Of a DNA stretch of 64,000 nucleotides, positions 56,475 through 64,000 are shown in pieces. Position numbers and translations under genes: made by a program. Source of the stretch: HXMU1420-13 sp965249965 (GTDB lineage: Bacteria > Bacteroidota > Rhodothermia > Balneolales > Balneolaceae). The DNA is taken from contig OZ252262.1 in assembly GCA_965249965.1 (NCBI GenBank), forward strand, positions 2,790,001 to 2,854,000. Reading direction: 5' to 3'. Position 1 is the first letter of the stretch; each line of letters begins with the position of its first letter. A model generated the notes under the pieces. It saw nothing but the letters and a program-made list of their open reading frames with translations. It was not told where the DNA came from and searched no databases.

Positions 56475-57698
56475 ATGAAGTTCGAAACCTACTTAGCTTA
56501 CCGATATTTTAAGGGAACCCGAAAGGGAGCTAAGTTTCTTTCATTTATTAAAACTATGGCCATTACTGGTGTGGCTATTGGTTCAGCTGGGTTGCTTATT
56601 GCACTTTCTATTGTGCATGGTTTTAAATCCACGATAAATGACAAGATTTTAGGATTTGCACCTCACATTACAGTTACTACATTTACCGACCAGCCCATCT
56701 ATCGTGCGGATACTTTAAGTGTGTTCTTAGATCGATTCGAAGAAATTGAATCACACCAGGTAGTTACTCAAGGTCAGGTAATGATTCAAACTAAAAAAGG
56801 AATTTCAGGCACACTGTTAAAAGGGATTTCCGACCCGAGTATTTCCTCTTTCCAGGAGTATTTATCAAAAGGAAGCTTTAACCTATCTGTTGACTCCACC
56901 GGATTCCCCGGGGTGATAATTGGGGGTGATTTAGCCCAAACTCTCGAAGCAGACGTCGGAAGCATTGTTACGATTTACACGATTAAAGGTGTTCCCACAC
57001 TCAGTAACTCACCGGAAATCCAACAATTTAGAGTAACCGGTGTTTATGAAACCGGTGTAGATATTTTTGACGGACTTTACGCCATTTCAGATCGAATATT
57101 TGCTCAAAAACTGTTTGACTTACGCGAAAATCAGGCTCATGCAGTTGAATTAAAGCTTGTTGATTATGAACTAATTGACACATTTAATACCCGTTTAGAT
57201 CAACAACTTAGTTTTCCCTATTACACAGAAACTATAAATGCCAGATATGGGAATATTTTTGCCTGGGTAGAACTTCAGGAAAATATGATCCCACTTGTAA
57301 TTAGTGTAATGATCATTGTTGCAGCTTTTAATTTAATAGGTGCTGTGCTGATGATGGTCTTAGAGCGAACAAAAGATATCGGCATATTAAAAACAATCGG
57401 TGGAAAGTCGTCATTGATAAGAAAAGTTTTTTTACTAGAAGGTCTTATGGTAGCAGGAATAGGCTTAATCATTGGTATTACAATCACACTTATCTTCGCT
57501 TACCTGCAATTAGAATTTCAAATTATCCCACTTTCCGAAGACAATTATTATATGAGCTATGCGCCGGTTGAGCTACGTTTTTTTGATTTTATCATCACAT
57601 CTGTGGTGACGATTACCCTTTGTGCATTAGCAAGTTGGTTGCCCGCCAGAATAGCCGCGAAAACCGATCCATTGAAAGTGATTGCTTTTGGCAGGTAA
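56475..57698 (+). CDS. LolC/LolE-type ABC transporter permease
   Basis: 407-residue inner-membrane permease with the FtsX-like layout. An N-terminal helix (TMAITGVAIGSAGLLIALS, about 28-50), a large periplasmic MacB-type core (about 55-265) and three C-terminal helices (about 275-300, 318-345, 368-400) are visible. In E. coli, LolCDE pulls mature lipoproteins from the inner membrane, and here the matching ATPase (lolD) is at 17341. It is likely co-transcribed with lysS. Confidence 0.87.
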   Translation: MKFETYLAYRYFKGTRKGAKFLSFIKTMAITGVAIGSAGLLIALSIVHGFKSTINDKILGFAPHITVTTFTDQPIYRADTLSVFLDRFEEIESHQVVTQGQVMIQTKKGISGTLLKGISDPSISSFQEYLSKGSFNLSVDSTGFPGVIIGGDLAQTLEADVGSIVTIYTIKGVPTLSNSPEIQQFRVTGVYETGVDIFDGLYAISDRIFAQKLFDLRENQAHAVELKLVDYELIDTFNTRLDQQLSFPYYTETINARYGNIFAWVELQENMIPLVISVMIIVAAFNLIGAVLMMVLERTKDIGILKTIGGKSSLIRKVFLLEGLMVAGIGLIIGITITLIFAYLQLEFQIIPLSEDNYYMSYAPVELRFFDFIITSVVTITLCALASWLPARIAAKTDPLKVIAFGR

Positions 57699-57968
57699 CA
57701 CCAGACTATAACATCATTAACTGAAACCTAAACAGATTGATGATATAATTAGTCTGATGTATTTCACCCACGTTCAATTGCCCCCCGAAAAAGCCTAAGT
57801 TAGAATCTAACTTATCTCACTCAGGTTTCCGCCACATGATCATGTGGTCTTTAGCATTAATCAACTTTTTCCTTGCGGGATATACCATAAAAAAAAGGAA
57901 TCAACTTTAACATTGATCCCTCTTTGTGCATTCTCTATGAGTTAGATTCTAGCCCTTGAATTAAAGAA
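57699..57968. other. Convergent gap with several inverted repeats
   Basis: 270 bases between a permease and a response regulator. It holds TAAGTTAGA-a-TCTAACTTA (57796-57814), the perfect palindrome CCACATGATCATGTGG (57832-57847), the terminator below, and AGTTAGATTCTAGC (57939-57952), near-identical to the reverse complement of the first repeat. No ORF is apparent. Confidence 0.7.
57889..57920 (-). terminator. Terminator of the response-regulator transcript
   Basis: On the minus strand GGGATCAA-TGTTAAAG-TTGATTCC is followed by TTTTTTTT. It lies about 48 bases beyond the response-regulator stop. Confidence 0.85.
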
Positions 57969-58673
57969 TCAGCTAATTTTATTTGGATCAATCAATCGTC
58001 GTATAATCCCTTTACTTACCGCTTCAGTTCGTGAATTCACTTGCAGCTTCTGGTAAATTTTTCGGATATGATGCCGTACCCCATCCACCGAAAGAAAAAT
58101 GGACTTTCCAATCGCGGCGTAAGATTTACCGGTAGCTAATTCTTTTAATATTTCGAGCTCACGTTCAGTAAGTTTTTCTTCTTCAGTTATTTCTGGTGCC
58201 TGCATAGAAGCAATTATCTTTCGCGCAACATTCGGTGTGATGGGAGAACCACCAGCGTGAGCATCTTTAACTGCAGAGACCAATTCATCCGGAGTTACAT
58301 TTTTCATTAAGTAACCAACAGCTCCGGCTTTGATCGCTTCAAAAATATGATTGTTATCATCATGAACAGTGGCCATGATTACATGAATAGCAGGATTTAT
58401 TTTCTTTACTGCTCTAACCCCATCTATGCCATTTATTCCCGGAAGTCCAATATCCATTATCACCACATTAGCCTTTTTTACCTCACCTGATGCTAAAGCA
58501 TCTTCGCAGGAAACATAACTACCAAGCACAACAAGCTCTTTATCATAATCAATAAACGTACGCCACCCTTCGCGCATGTATTTATTGTCCTCGATAATTA
58601 AAACTTTAATCAAACCTAAATTCCTGTTTTGTTTAATAGCTAAAGACGGACTAAATGCCAGAGAAGGATTCAT
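57969..58673 (-). CDS. NarL/LuxR-type response regulator
   Basis: 234 residues as drawn (ATG 58673). A TTG at 58613 would give MIKVLIIEDNKYM, starting directly at the receiver domain, and is a realistic alternative (214 aa). The phosphoacceptor Asp is in VVIMDIGLPG, receiver Thr/Lys in MATVHDD and GYLMKNVTPDE. The C-terminal GerE-type helix-turn-helix is in ELEILKELATGKSYAAIGKS, with VDGVRHHIRKIYQKL. The histidine kinase gene lies 128 bases upstream on the same strand. Confidence 0.93.
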   Translation of the reverse strand: MNPSLAFSPSLAIKQNRNLGLIKVLIIEDNKYMREGWRTFIDYDKELVVLGSYVSCEDALASGEVKKANVVIMDIGLPGINGIDGVRAVKKINPAIHVIMATVHDDNNHIFEAIKAGAVGYLMKNVTPDELVSAVKDAHAGGSPITPNVARKIIASMQAPEITEEEKLTERELEILKELATGKSYAAIGKSIFLSVDGVRHHIRKIYQKLQVNSRTEAVSKGIIRRLIDPNKIS

Positions 58674-58784
58674 GATTTATATTTAAATAACTCAGGTCCA
58701 TTCATAAACCTGAGCACCTTTAATTGTATATCTTCTATGTATAGAAGGACAAATTAAGGGTAACTAAATGAAGCCAGCTTTAAA

Positions 58785-58800
58785 CCACCCAATCATGTGG
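58785..58800. promoter_or_regulatory. Imperfect copy of the 16-bp palindrome, upstream of the response regulator
   Basis: CCACCCAATCATGTGG matches the palindrome at 57832-57847 at 13 of 16 positions and is part of a hairpin-forming AAACCAC/GTGGTTT. It abuts the histidine kinase stop codon and lies upstream of the response-regulator start. Confidence 0.4.
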
Positions 58801-58801
58801 T

Positions 58802-60787
58802 TTACAAGGTCAATTCAATCGTCCAACGAGTGCCAATACTCGGTTCAGAATCTAACTCAAGATTAGCTCCGATACTTTTCGCTCTTTTTTCAATGTTCTT
58901 TAATCCATTGCCAACTACTTCGCCGTTCGTATCAAATCCTATTCCATCATCTTGCATAACCATTTTAAACTTCTGGTGTTTAGCATCCATAATAATATCA
59001 ACACGTTTTGCTTTTGAATGGCGTACAACATTCGTCAACATTTCTTTAAAAATCATCCACAAATGCTGACGCGTGTTCATCTCTAATTTCCCTGAAATAG
59101 TATCTGCAATTTTTAACTCATACTCTATCCCTCTGCTTTCAAGCAAGTCTGAAGCATACCTGCGGCATTTTGATAAAAATATGTCCCAGTCATCATTTTC
59201 TGGAGATATGGACCAAACGATATCTGTGATTTTCTCTTTGGCATCCCCAGCGCTTTCTGTTATCAAATTGATGAAATGGTTTTTCTTTTCGACATCCTGG
59301 TCAGTTTTTACTGCTTCTGCGAAATAGGATATTCCGGTGAGTGTTGCACTCACTTCATCATGCAAATCGCTGGCAATTTTAATTCTTGTTTTTTCTTCTC
59401 TTAACGCAGAAAGAATTCGATATCTATAGATTAGGAATCCACTTAAAAGCACAACTAAAAATACAATTAAGTAAGTTCTGGCTCTCACACTACCAAGTTC
59501 TGAGGTAATGTCATCAATTTCCTGATTCTTAGCCCGCATTTGGAACCGTACTTTGCTTTCTTCTTCCTGTTTTATTCTACCTATTTCTTCGAATCTTCGC
59601 TCTCGGTCTTCTAACTCTTTAAGTAGTGTATAGGCGGTTTCAAAATTACCATTCTTTTCGTGTGCTTCTGCTAATAATCGTTGGAGATCAAGAGCAATAA
59701 GTGATTGAGGCATGCGCTCCACAAGTTGTAAACCCTCGCTAGCGTGCTGTATTGCTGAGACCGGGTCATCATTCTGTAAACTACTTTTAGCTTTCAAAAC
59801 TGCAAGATTAGCACGAGTTGGAATTTGTACTCTTCGCTGATCAATGCTTTCCATAATTTTTATGACAGAATCAGCCTTCGCATATAATGCATTATCGAAA
59901 TATGCTTCTGCTAAGAATAAGTAGGTTGGAATGTTTCTAGATGGATTAGTAAAGTTAAATTCTGCAGCTCTCTCCACCCACTTTAAGCGCTCACTTTGAT
60001 TACCTCGAATTTTTTCCAGATCACTCAAACTTCGATAGATAGCAACCTTTAGCGATGGATTCATTTCATTCACTTCAGAGCACAACATTAGTTGTTCAAT
60101 AGCCTGATCAATTTCGTTCGCTCTTTTACGTGCATTACTGATTTTAAGACGAATGTTACATTCCTCATCCATAGAACTAGCTCCCATTTCCAAAAGCTCT
60201 GTTAAGCGTGTTAGTGCTATATCAGTGGCACCCAGGCGAACGTAAAGGTCAGACATCTCATTTAGTACGCGCCGACGATCAAATTCTAAAAGATCTTTTT
60301 CTTCGATGTATTCTAAAGCCCTAAAGTAAAGTCCTTCTGAGATTAGAAAGTTATTTAAACGATTATTGGATCTTGCCTGATTGATGATATGCCCGATCGC
60401 TCGTTCATGTTGCCCTAGCTGATCAAATTGTTGCTCTGCAAGTCTCAAATATTTTAACGCAGAATCAGGATCTGGACGATCCCAATACATTGCCCTAAGG
60501 TGATTATGATAAGCAAGTCGCTTAATCATTTCTGCACGTTCCAGATCAAGTAATTCATCTGATAAATCTAAAACCTTATCCGGATAACGCCGGATATTTT
60601 GATTGGCAAACTCCACATACAACTCAAGTACTGAGTCTTCATCAACAATTGTATTTATCTTTGTCCTAAATTCTTGCTCCGACATTGGAGCGGGTGGTCT
60701 GTTTTGAATTCCGGTAGGTTGGGCTATTGAAAAATTTGGGAAGATTATTATGACACCAATAATGAGGTAGAGAAGTCGATAAAGCAT
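58802..60787 (-). CDS. TPR-containing sensor histidine kinase (HisKA_3)
   Basis: 661-residue membrane kinase. A signal peptide/first hydrophobic stretch (MLYRLLYLIIGVIIIFPNFSIAQ) precedes a periplasmic TPR-rich region (about 50-420: YHNHLRAMYWDRPDPDSALK, LFLAEAYFDNALYAKADS). One membrane helix follows (TYLIVFLVVLLSGFLIYRYR), then the HisKA_3 motif IKIASDLHDEVSATLTGI with the phosphoacceptor His, and an HATPase domain (KEMLTNVVRHSKA, MQDDGIGFD). This is the NarX-like partner of the adjacent response regulator; the periplasmic TPRs probably sense a protein or peptide. Confidence 0.9.
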   Translation of the reverse strand: MLYRLLYLIIGVIIIFPNFSIAQPTGIQNRPPAPMSEQEFRTKINTIVDEDSVLELYVEFANQNIRRYPDKVLDLSDELLDLERAEMIKRLAYHNHLRAMYWDRPDPDSALKYLRLAEQQFDQLGQHERAIGHIINQARSNNRLNNFLISEGLYFRALEYIEEKDLLEFDRRRVLNEMSDLYVRLGATDIALTRLTELLEMGASSMDEECNIRLKISNARKRANEIDQAIEQLMLCSEVNEMNPSLKVAIYRSLSDLEKIRGNQSERLKWVERAAEFNFTNPSRNIPTYLFLAEAYFDNALYAKADSVIKIMESIDQRRVQIPTRANLAVLKAKSSLQNDDPVSAIQHASEGLQLVERMPQSLIALDLQRLLAEAHEKNGNFETAYTLLKELEDRERRFEEIGRIKQEEESKVRFQMRAKNQEIDDITSELGSVRARTYLIVFLVVLLSGFLIYRYRILSALREEKTRIKIASDLHDEVSATLTGISYFAEAVKTDQDVEKKNHFINLITESAGDAKEKITDIVWSISPENDDWDIFLSKCRRYASDLLESRGIEYELKIADTISGKLEMNTRQHLWMIFKEMLTNVVRHSKAKRVDIIMDAKHQKFKMVMQDDGIGFDTNGEVVGNGLKNIEKRAKSIGANLELDSEPSIGTRWTIELTL

Positions 60788-60924
60788 AAATCGAGACTAT
60801 AAAATTTGACCAATTAGTAAACTGAGATGATAAATTTCCACTTAGAAAGATCATTAAGAAAATGCTTTTATATCAAAATAGCATCCATTTTTAAATAATC
60901 TTGGTAAGGAAATTTTTTGGTTAC

Positions 60925-60965
60925 TAAATAAAAAATGCTCAATCAATTTTTAATCGATTGAGCAT
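60925..60965 (-). terminator. Terminator of the T9SS-cargo transcript
   Basis: On the minus strand TGCTCAATC ... GATTGAGCA (13-bp stem with one G-U pair) is followed by TTTTTATTT, 25 bases beyond the 347-residue gene. Confidence 0.85.
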
Positions 60966-60989
60966 CAATACGTTATAGTAAATTGAAAA

Positions 60990-62033
60990 TTATTTGATCA
61001 ATAACATTTTACGTGTGTAATTCGCACCCTGGCTCACAAAACGGTACACATATATTCCACTCGATAAGCCGGAAGCATCAAATCGAATGGTATGGGTACC
61101 AAAATTTTGAAAACCATCTACGAGTGTTGCTACTTTTTGGCCATTCAATGCATACACTTCTAATAAGACGTCACCCGACGTAGGGAGGCTGTAAGAAATA
61201 TTTGTAGCTGGATTAAATGGATTTGGATAGTTTTGATTTAAAATGAAATTTGAAGGAGCAGAACTAATTTCTTCATTTGAGGTCCTAATTTGTATATCAA
61301 GAATGATATCAAATTCGAGCACTCCACCGTCCAGATCTTCAACTCGAACACTAAGTGTAGCAAATCCTGCATACTCTGCAGAAGAAAGCGTAAGCAAACT
61401 ATTAACAGGATCAAAGTCTGCAATTACACTTTCAGGAGTTAAAGAAAAAGTAATGATCAGATTTTCAAAATCATCTTCCGGATCAAAAAATAGATTCTCA
61501 TCTACGAGCAGTGAAAGGCTATCACCAGAAAAGAAGGTCAATGTATCCGGAATTTGAACAGCAAGTGGCGGCTGATTTCCTCCTTCGTCAAAGACCTTAA
61601 TTGTGGCTTCATTTTCAGGAAAAACGAGTTCATCCTCATTAATTCTATATTCTGAAATGCCAATATTTGAAGTTCCAACAACCAGCGTTTTGAATTCTAA
61701 CAAAATCAAATCACCTGATTCAGATAGAGAATTTATGCCGGCCATTGAAATCAAAAGTTGATCTCCTTGCAGATTCGTAGCAGTAGTTAAACTGTCTGAA
61801 ATAGTTCCTATTCTAGATGTTCCGACATATTCCAGCGCGGTGGTATCGAAGCTAACTTTTAGTGTAATTCCTAAAATTTCATCTTCAATATCCAGGTCTA
61901 AAAGGATTGGAACTTGAATATTCTCACCGAGAATACCGTCACCATCTGGAATATTTAGTGATGTTTGCCCTACAACTAGTGTAGAGCAAACAAACACAAT
62001 AAATAAGACGCTAAGAATGCGTTGCATCATCAT
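60990..62033 (-). CDS. T9SS cargo with cohesin-like domain
   Basis: 347 residues. A signal peptide (MMMQRILSVLFIVFVCSTLVVGQ) precedes a cohesin-like beta domain (about 25-150, VPILLDLDIEDEILGITLKV). A cadherin/Ig-like stretch (about 155-250, LFFDPEDDFENLIITFSL) and a type A T9SS sorting domain follow (ILNQNYPNPFNPATNISYSL ... YTRKMLLIK). Such proteins cross the outer membrane via the type IX system. It is separated by 4 bases from the dockerin-bearing gene upstream, suggesting one transcript. Confidence 0.85.
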   Translation of the reverse strand: MMMQRILSVLFIVFVCSTLVVGQTSLNIPDGDGILGENIQVPILLDLDIEDEILGITLKVSFDTTALEYVGTSRIGTISDSLTTATNLQGDQLLISMAGINSLSESGDLILLEFKTLVVGTSNIGISEYRINEDELVFPENEATIKVFDEGGNQPPLAVQIPDTLTFFSGDSLSLLVDENLFFDPEDDFENLIITFSLTPESVIADFDPVNSLLTLSSAEYAGFATLSVRVEDLDGGVLEFDIILDIQIRTSNEEISSAPSNFILNQNYPNPFNPATNISYSLPTSGDVLLEVYALNGQKVATLVDGFQNFGTHTIRFDASGLSSGIYVYRFVSQGANYTRKMLLIK

Positions 62034-62037
62034 AATC

Positions 62038-64000
62038 TTATTTAATCAACATCATGCGCTTTGTAAAGGTATTCGATCCAGCCGTTAAGCGATAGATGTA
62101 TACCCCACTTGATGCATTTCCTGCTTCCCAGTTGATTGTATAGGTTCCTGCTTCCTGATTTTGATTAACCAAAGTCGCCACTTTCTGCCCCAGCATATTG
62201 TATATCGTCAATTCTACCTGACTCATTTCCGGTAGAGTGTAACTGATATTCGTACTTGGGTTAAACGGATTCGGATAATTCTGATTCAATGTGAATTCAG
62301 TTGGAGCTTCCCCTATCAATAGTTCTTCGATAGATGGAGCTTGAACTTCGTTTAGTGTAACCTCAGCTTTTACTTTTGGTAATGCACCGTTAGCTGTAGA
62401 AGTAAGCTCAAGATTTAATGAGTTAGACTGAATGGCCTCGATACCATAAAGTGAAACATAAGTCACCCCATTTTTGGTATTCTTCATCAAATTCCAATCA
62501 TCCGGTAGATTTTGCACCCCTTTAAAGCTTACACCTTCATCCAATGTAAGCTCTAATTGAATCGCAAATATTTCGAAATCAGTTCCAGAGAAATCTAATT
62601 CCAGATTTTCCACTCCGGCATTTGTGTCAATCAATCTTAGATCAACAATAGCTTTATCCGGGTTTTCTTTGATCGGAAGTGAAATACACCCAAGCTCATC
62701 TCGATTACCAACTGTTTTTTGAAGGATCCAAGAAGCATCAAAAGCACTAATATCCCCGTTGCCGGTAACATCAGCAGCAGTTGAATCCAGCTCAATGAGC
62801 GGCAGATATTCTTGAATCATTTCCACCGTATGCTGGAGCACATAACTTGCATCCATCGCAGTGACAAAGTTATCACCGGTTACATCACCACAAAGCCTTG
62901 GAACGATGTTTATGAATCCACTAAACGGTGCTAATGGCTTCTCATTAATCAAGATGTTTGTAATTTGAATCTCCGTTTCGCCCGAGGCTAATAAATCAAG
63001 GTTCATTTTGAAAAAAGTCCCTGTTTCAGTGATGTCTTGCTCCGGACTTCCATCCGTTGCAAAAGCTACATTTATTTTACCCGCAGTTGGTTCAAAACTT
63101 ACAATTTCTAAGCCTTCTATTAATGTTCCTAATTGATCTTCAATATTTAAGGTCACAGCACCTGGATCGTAATGAATAGTGAATTCCATTCCTTGAATTG
63201 GTTCATCACCAAGATCAACCAATCTAATGGGCATGCCTTCATTTGTGTTTACTAAGGCAGCGAATGAATCCAGGGCAAAACCTGCTTCAAAATTTGGCCC
63301 AAGCTCTTCGATATCACCTTCACTTTGAGGCGTAATAACATGGAAGAACTCATCAAATTCATAGGTTTCTTTCACGATTCCTTCGAAGTTAAATAACCCT
63401 TCGGGCGGCGTAGTTCCTTCAAAGACTGAATTATTTGAACCTTGCATATAGAAATTAAAGAACTCTGTTCCGGTTTCATCCGAAATGGAATATACATCAC
63501 CTGCGCGCATTGTATCAGTTGGAGATTCCGGATTGAACTTGATTCTGTTTAATCGAATCAATTCACTTTCAAAAGACTCTGGATCAGCGGCTAATTCACC
63601 TAGTGTAATTTCCTGAACCGGTAATGGATTGTTTTCAGAAATTACTTCCCATGCAAACATTCTTGTCAATTCATGTTGTCCTTCAAATTCTACAGCAACT
63701 CCAGCAACCTTGATTATGTCACCTTCTTTTATAGTGCCATTGAATACTGCTTCATTAAATGATATGGCATTCGCATCCCAAAAGAATGGACGACTAAACA
63801 ACATAGTACCAGCCGTTTCATCCTGAACATATACAAAATTATAAGTTACACGTGTAACAATACCCTCAATTGAAAGGTGCGAACCATAGAATGCATTTCT
63901 GGCATCAATAATCGGTAATGCTTCAAAATTATCAATATTGAGATCACTACGGTCAATATCATTATAATAAGTATTCGGTACAGTAACTGACGTTAGATCT
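62038..64000 (-). CDS. T9SS cargo with OB-like, cohesin-like and dockerin-like domains (5' truncated)
   Basis: At least 653 residues; the frame is open to the right edge, so the N-terminus lies outside the window and the ATG at 63804 is internal. The visible order is: an OB-fold-like segment (SIEGIVTRVTYNFVYVQDET, repeated in type by IKVAGVAVEFEGQHEL), a cohesin-like domain (MEFTIHYDPGAVTLNIEDQL), two dockerin-type calcium loops (CGDVTGDNFVTAMDASYVL and ADVTGNGDISAFDASWIL), a second cohesin-like beta domain (ISLPIKENPDKAIVDLRLID onward), and a type A T9SS sorting domain (NYPNPFNPSTNISYTL ... TKRMMLIK). Confidence 0.83.
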   Translation of the reverse strand, partial: DLTSVTVPNTYYNDIDRSDLNIDNFEALPIIDARNAFYGSHLSIEGIVTRVTYNFVYVQDETAGTMLFSRPFFWDANAISFNEAVFNGTIKEGDIIKVAGVAVEFEGQHELTRMFAWEVISENNPLPVQEITLGELAADPESFESELIRLNRIKFNPESPTDTMRAGDVYSISDETGTEFFNFYMQGSNNSVFEGTTPPEGLFNFEGIVKETYEFDEFFHVITPQSEGDIEELGPNFEAGFALDSFAALVNTNEGMPIRLVDLGDEPIQGMEFTIHYDPGAVTLNIEDQLGTLIEGLEIVSFEPTAGKINVAFATDGSPEQDITETGTFFKMNLDLLASGETEIQITNILINEKPLAPFSGFINIVPRLCGDVTGDNFVTAMDASYVLQHTVEMIQEYLPLIELDSTAADVTGNGDISAFDASWILQKTVGNRDELGCISLPIKENPDKAIVDLRLIDTNAGVENLELDFSGTDFEIFAIQLELTLDEGVSFKGVQNLPDDWNLMKNTKNGVTYVSLYGIEAIQSNSLNLELTSTANGALPKVKAEVTLNEVQAPSIEELLIGEAPTEFTLNQNYPNPFNPSTNISYTLPEMSQVELTIYNMLGQKVATLVNQNQEAGTYTINWEAGNASSGVYIYRLTAGSNTFTKRMMLIK

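Overview
The window is an ordinary-looking stretch of chromosome from an AT-leaning Gram-negative bacterium. I infer a member of the Balneolota/Bacteroidota group (Balneola-like). The reasons are two secreted proteins ending in type IX secretion (T9SS) sorting domains, a DUF5723-type outer-membrane protein, a long SAICAR synthase, many TTG start codons, weak Shine-Dalgarno sites and a few TAnnTTTG-type -7 boxes. I saw no insertion sequence, prophage, CRISPR array or rRNA.

1-7 kb: a 5'-truncated deoC, an active aldehyde dehydrogenase and a half-length ALDH-like protein without the catalytic half (a split ALDH16-like module), a SPOR lipoprotein and a VTT membrane protein. On the other strand are ychF, a PPP phosphatase and nusB, followed by tRNA-Val(GAC). 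7-18 kb: a multi-PAS histidine kinase, then the translation cluster thrS-infC-rpmI-rplT-(terminator)-pheS-pheT. infC appears to start at ATC. After these come a small coiled-coil protein, zapA, a YmdB-like phosphoesterase, lolD and a membrane TPR protein.

18-31 kb: a secreted DUF1579-like protein, an esterase, a glycosyltransferase, a membrane protein with seven 30-residue repeats, a VOC protein, a SolA/MSOX-type oxidase, and a fused isobutyryl-CoA mutase (IcmF) with a LacI/cre-like operator just upstream. Divergent from icmF is a Crp/Fnr regulator-rhodanese-OsmC cluster, then an Ig-like lipoprotein. 31-44 kb: a COG3014/LPP20/LpoB lipoprotein operon, a DadA-like oxidoreductase, an outer-membrane protein plus large lipoprotein pair, tRNA-Ser(GGA), then a reverse-strand run of phytoene synthase, biotin carboxylase, murQ, plsC and TonB.

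44-64 kb: a LacI regulator directly upstream of purC; a 1245-residue FkbM-methyltransferase/GT4/GT56 fusion; an SDR-queE-queD preQ0 cluster; a thioredoxin-like protein; a catalytically dead MGMT homologue (ATL); a DUF2520 protein; a phosphopantetheinyl transferase; lysS; a LolC/E permease; a NarL-type response regulator with a TPR histidine kinase; and two T9SS cargo proteins carrying cohesin-like and dockerin-like modules. The second of these runs off the window.

Most of the window is housekeeping. The least explained items are the 30-residue repeat protein, the triple-domain glycan enzyme, the cohesin/dockerin T9SS pair and the repeated palindromes around the response regulator.
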